Below are positions 6,413-6,864 of a stretch of 6,864 nucleotides of DNA, piece after piece. Source of the DNA: Rhodospirillaceae bacterium (GTDB lineage Bacteria; Pseudomonadota; Alphaproteobacteria; Micavibrionales; Micavibrionaceae). The notes below the pieces were generated by a model. That model had not been told where the DNA came from. It did not search any database and saw only the letters and a program-made list of their open reading frames with translations. The position numbers and the translations under genes are program-made. Location of the stretch: assembly GCA_003452275.1 (NCBI GenBank), contig DMIT01000013.1, positions 1 to 6,864 of the forward strand, written 5' to 3'. How positions within the stretch are numbered: the stretch's first letter is position 1; each line of letters begins with the position of its first letter.

Positions 6413-6864
6413 ATGCCCATTATGAGAAAAGTCGCAGAAAATTCAAGCCTGAATCAACATCCAGTCCTGTCGGTTGCCCCGATGATCGACTGGACGGACA
6501 GGCATTGCCGCTTTTTCCACCGTCTGCTGTCGCCCCATGCGTTGCTTTATACCGAAATGATAACCACCAGCGCCATTTTAAATGGCGATACGCAAAAATT
6601 ACTGGGGTTTTCAGACGCCGAACATCCGGTGGCCTTGCAACTGGGCGGATCAGACCCGACCGATTTGGCAACCTGCGCCAAGATCGGCGAAGATTTCGGA
6701 TATGACGCCGTTAACCTGAATTGTGGCTGCCCGTCTGATCGCGTGCAAAAAGGGGCATTCGGTGCGTGCCTGATGCGTGAACCGCAACTGGTTGCAGATG
6801 GCGTTGCCGCGATGCGGGACGCCGTTCGCATCCCCGTGACCGTCAAATGTCGTATCGGGATTGA
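6413..6864 (+). CDS. dusA: tRNA-dihydrouridine(20/20a) synthase DusA (3' truncated)
   Basis: The frame runs off the right end of the window after 150 codons, about 45% of a normal DusA (about 330 residues). The FMN-dependent enzyme reduces uridines at positions 20 and 20a of the tRNA D-loop, using NADPH. The visible part is the N-terminal half of the TIM barrel. It has the FMN-contacting [13 protein letters not shown] segment (22-34), [12 protein letters not shown], the QLGGSDP strand-loop, and [21 protein letters not shown], where Cys106 is the expected catalytic acid, then VTVKCRIGI with the conserved Lys. The block SDRVQ...GACLM separates DusA from DusB and DusC. A second in-frame ATG at 6422 is possible, because neither start has a strong ribosome site. 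The gene is divergent from the SH3 gene. Confidence 0.93.
   Translation, partial: MPIMRKVAENSSLNQHPVLSVAPMIDWTDRHCRFFHRLLSPHALLYTEMITTSAILNGDTQKLLGFSDAEHPVALQLGGSDPTDLATCAKIGEDFGYDAVNLNCGCPSDRVQKGAFGACLMREPQLVADGVAAMRDAVRIPVTVKCRIGI

Overview
The window looks like a stretch of alphaproteobacterial chromosome. Base composition is roughly balanced, except for one AT-rich island near the left end. Three things point to Alphaproteobacteria: the DusA-type dihydrouridine synthase, the secreted double-SH3 protein, and the short C-terminus of the chemoreceptor. I cannot name a genus. All genes but two are complete. The left end cuts a phage tail-fibre or adhesin-like gene, and the right end cuts dusA.

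Layout. (1) 1-1083, +: the C-terminal 360 residues of a large phage-type structural or receptor-binding protein with a LamG/concanavalin-like end. Its middle is strikingly AT-rich. (2) 1157-2652, +: a two-gene operon behind a good sigma70-type promoter. It encodes a membrane-anchored protein with the small N-terminal domain of Tad/Flp pilus secretins but no secretin barrel, then a TadD-like TPR lipoprotein. (3) 2669-2842, -: a 57-residue small protein of unknown function with a strong Shine-Dalgarno. (4) 3025-4722, +: a complete methyl-accepting chemotaxis protein with a periplasmic single-Cache sensor. (5) 4742-5704, -: an unrecognised 320-residue cytoplasmic protein. (6) 5840-6367, -: a secreted protein with two bacterial SH3 domains. 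(7) 6413 to the end, +: dusA, divergent from the SH3 gene.

Much of the window concerns the cell surface and environment sensing (adhesin-like protein, pilus-assembly-like pair, chemoreceptor, periplasmic SH3 protein). There is no evidence that these genes form one pathway.

The most notable non-coding signal is upstream of the unknown 320-residue gene. A tandem array of DnaA-box-like 9-mers, one a perfect TTATCCACA, is spaced exactly 12 bp apart in one orientation. It lies across a TTGACA/TAGTAT promoter. This suggests that the gene is controlled by DnaA, or less likely that the site has a replication role. There is no CRISPR array, insertion sequence, rRNA or tRNA, and no gene-free stretch longer than 300 bases.
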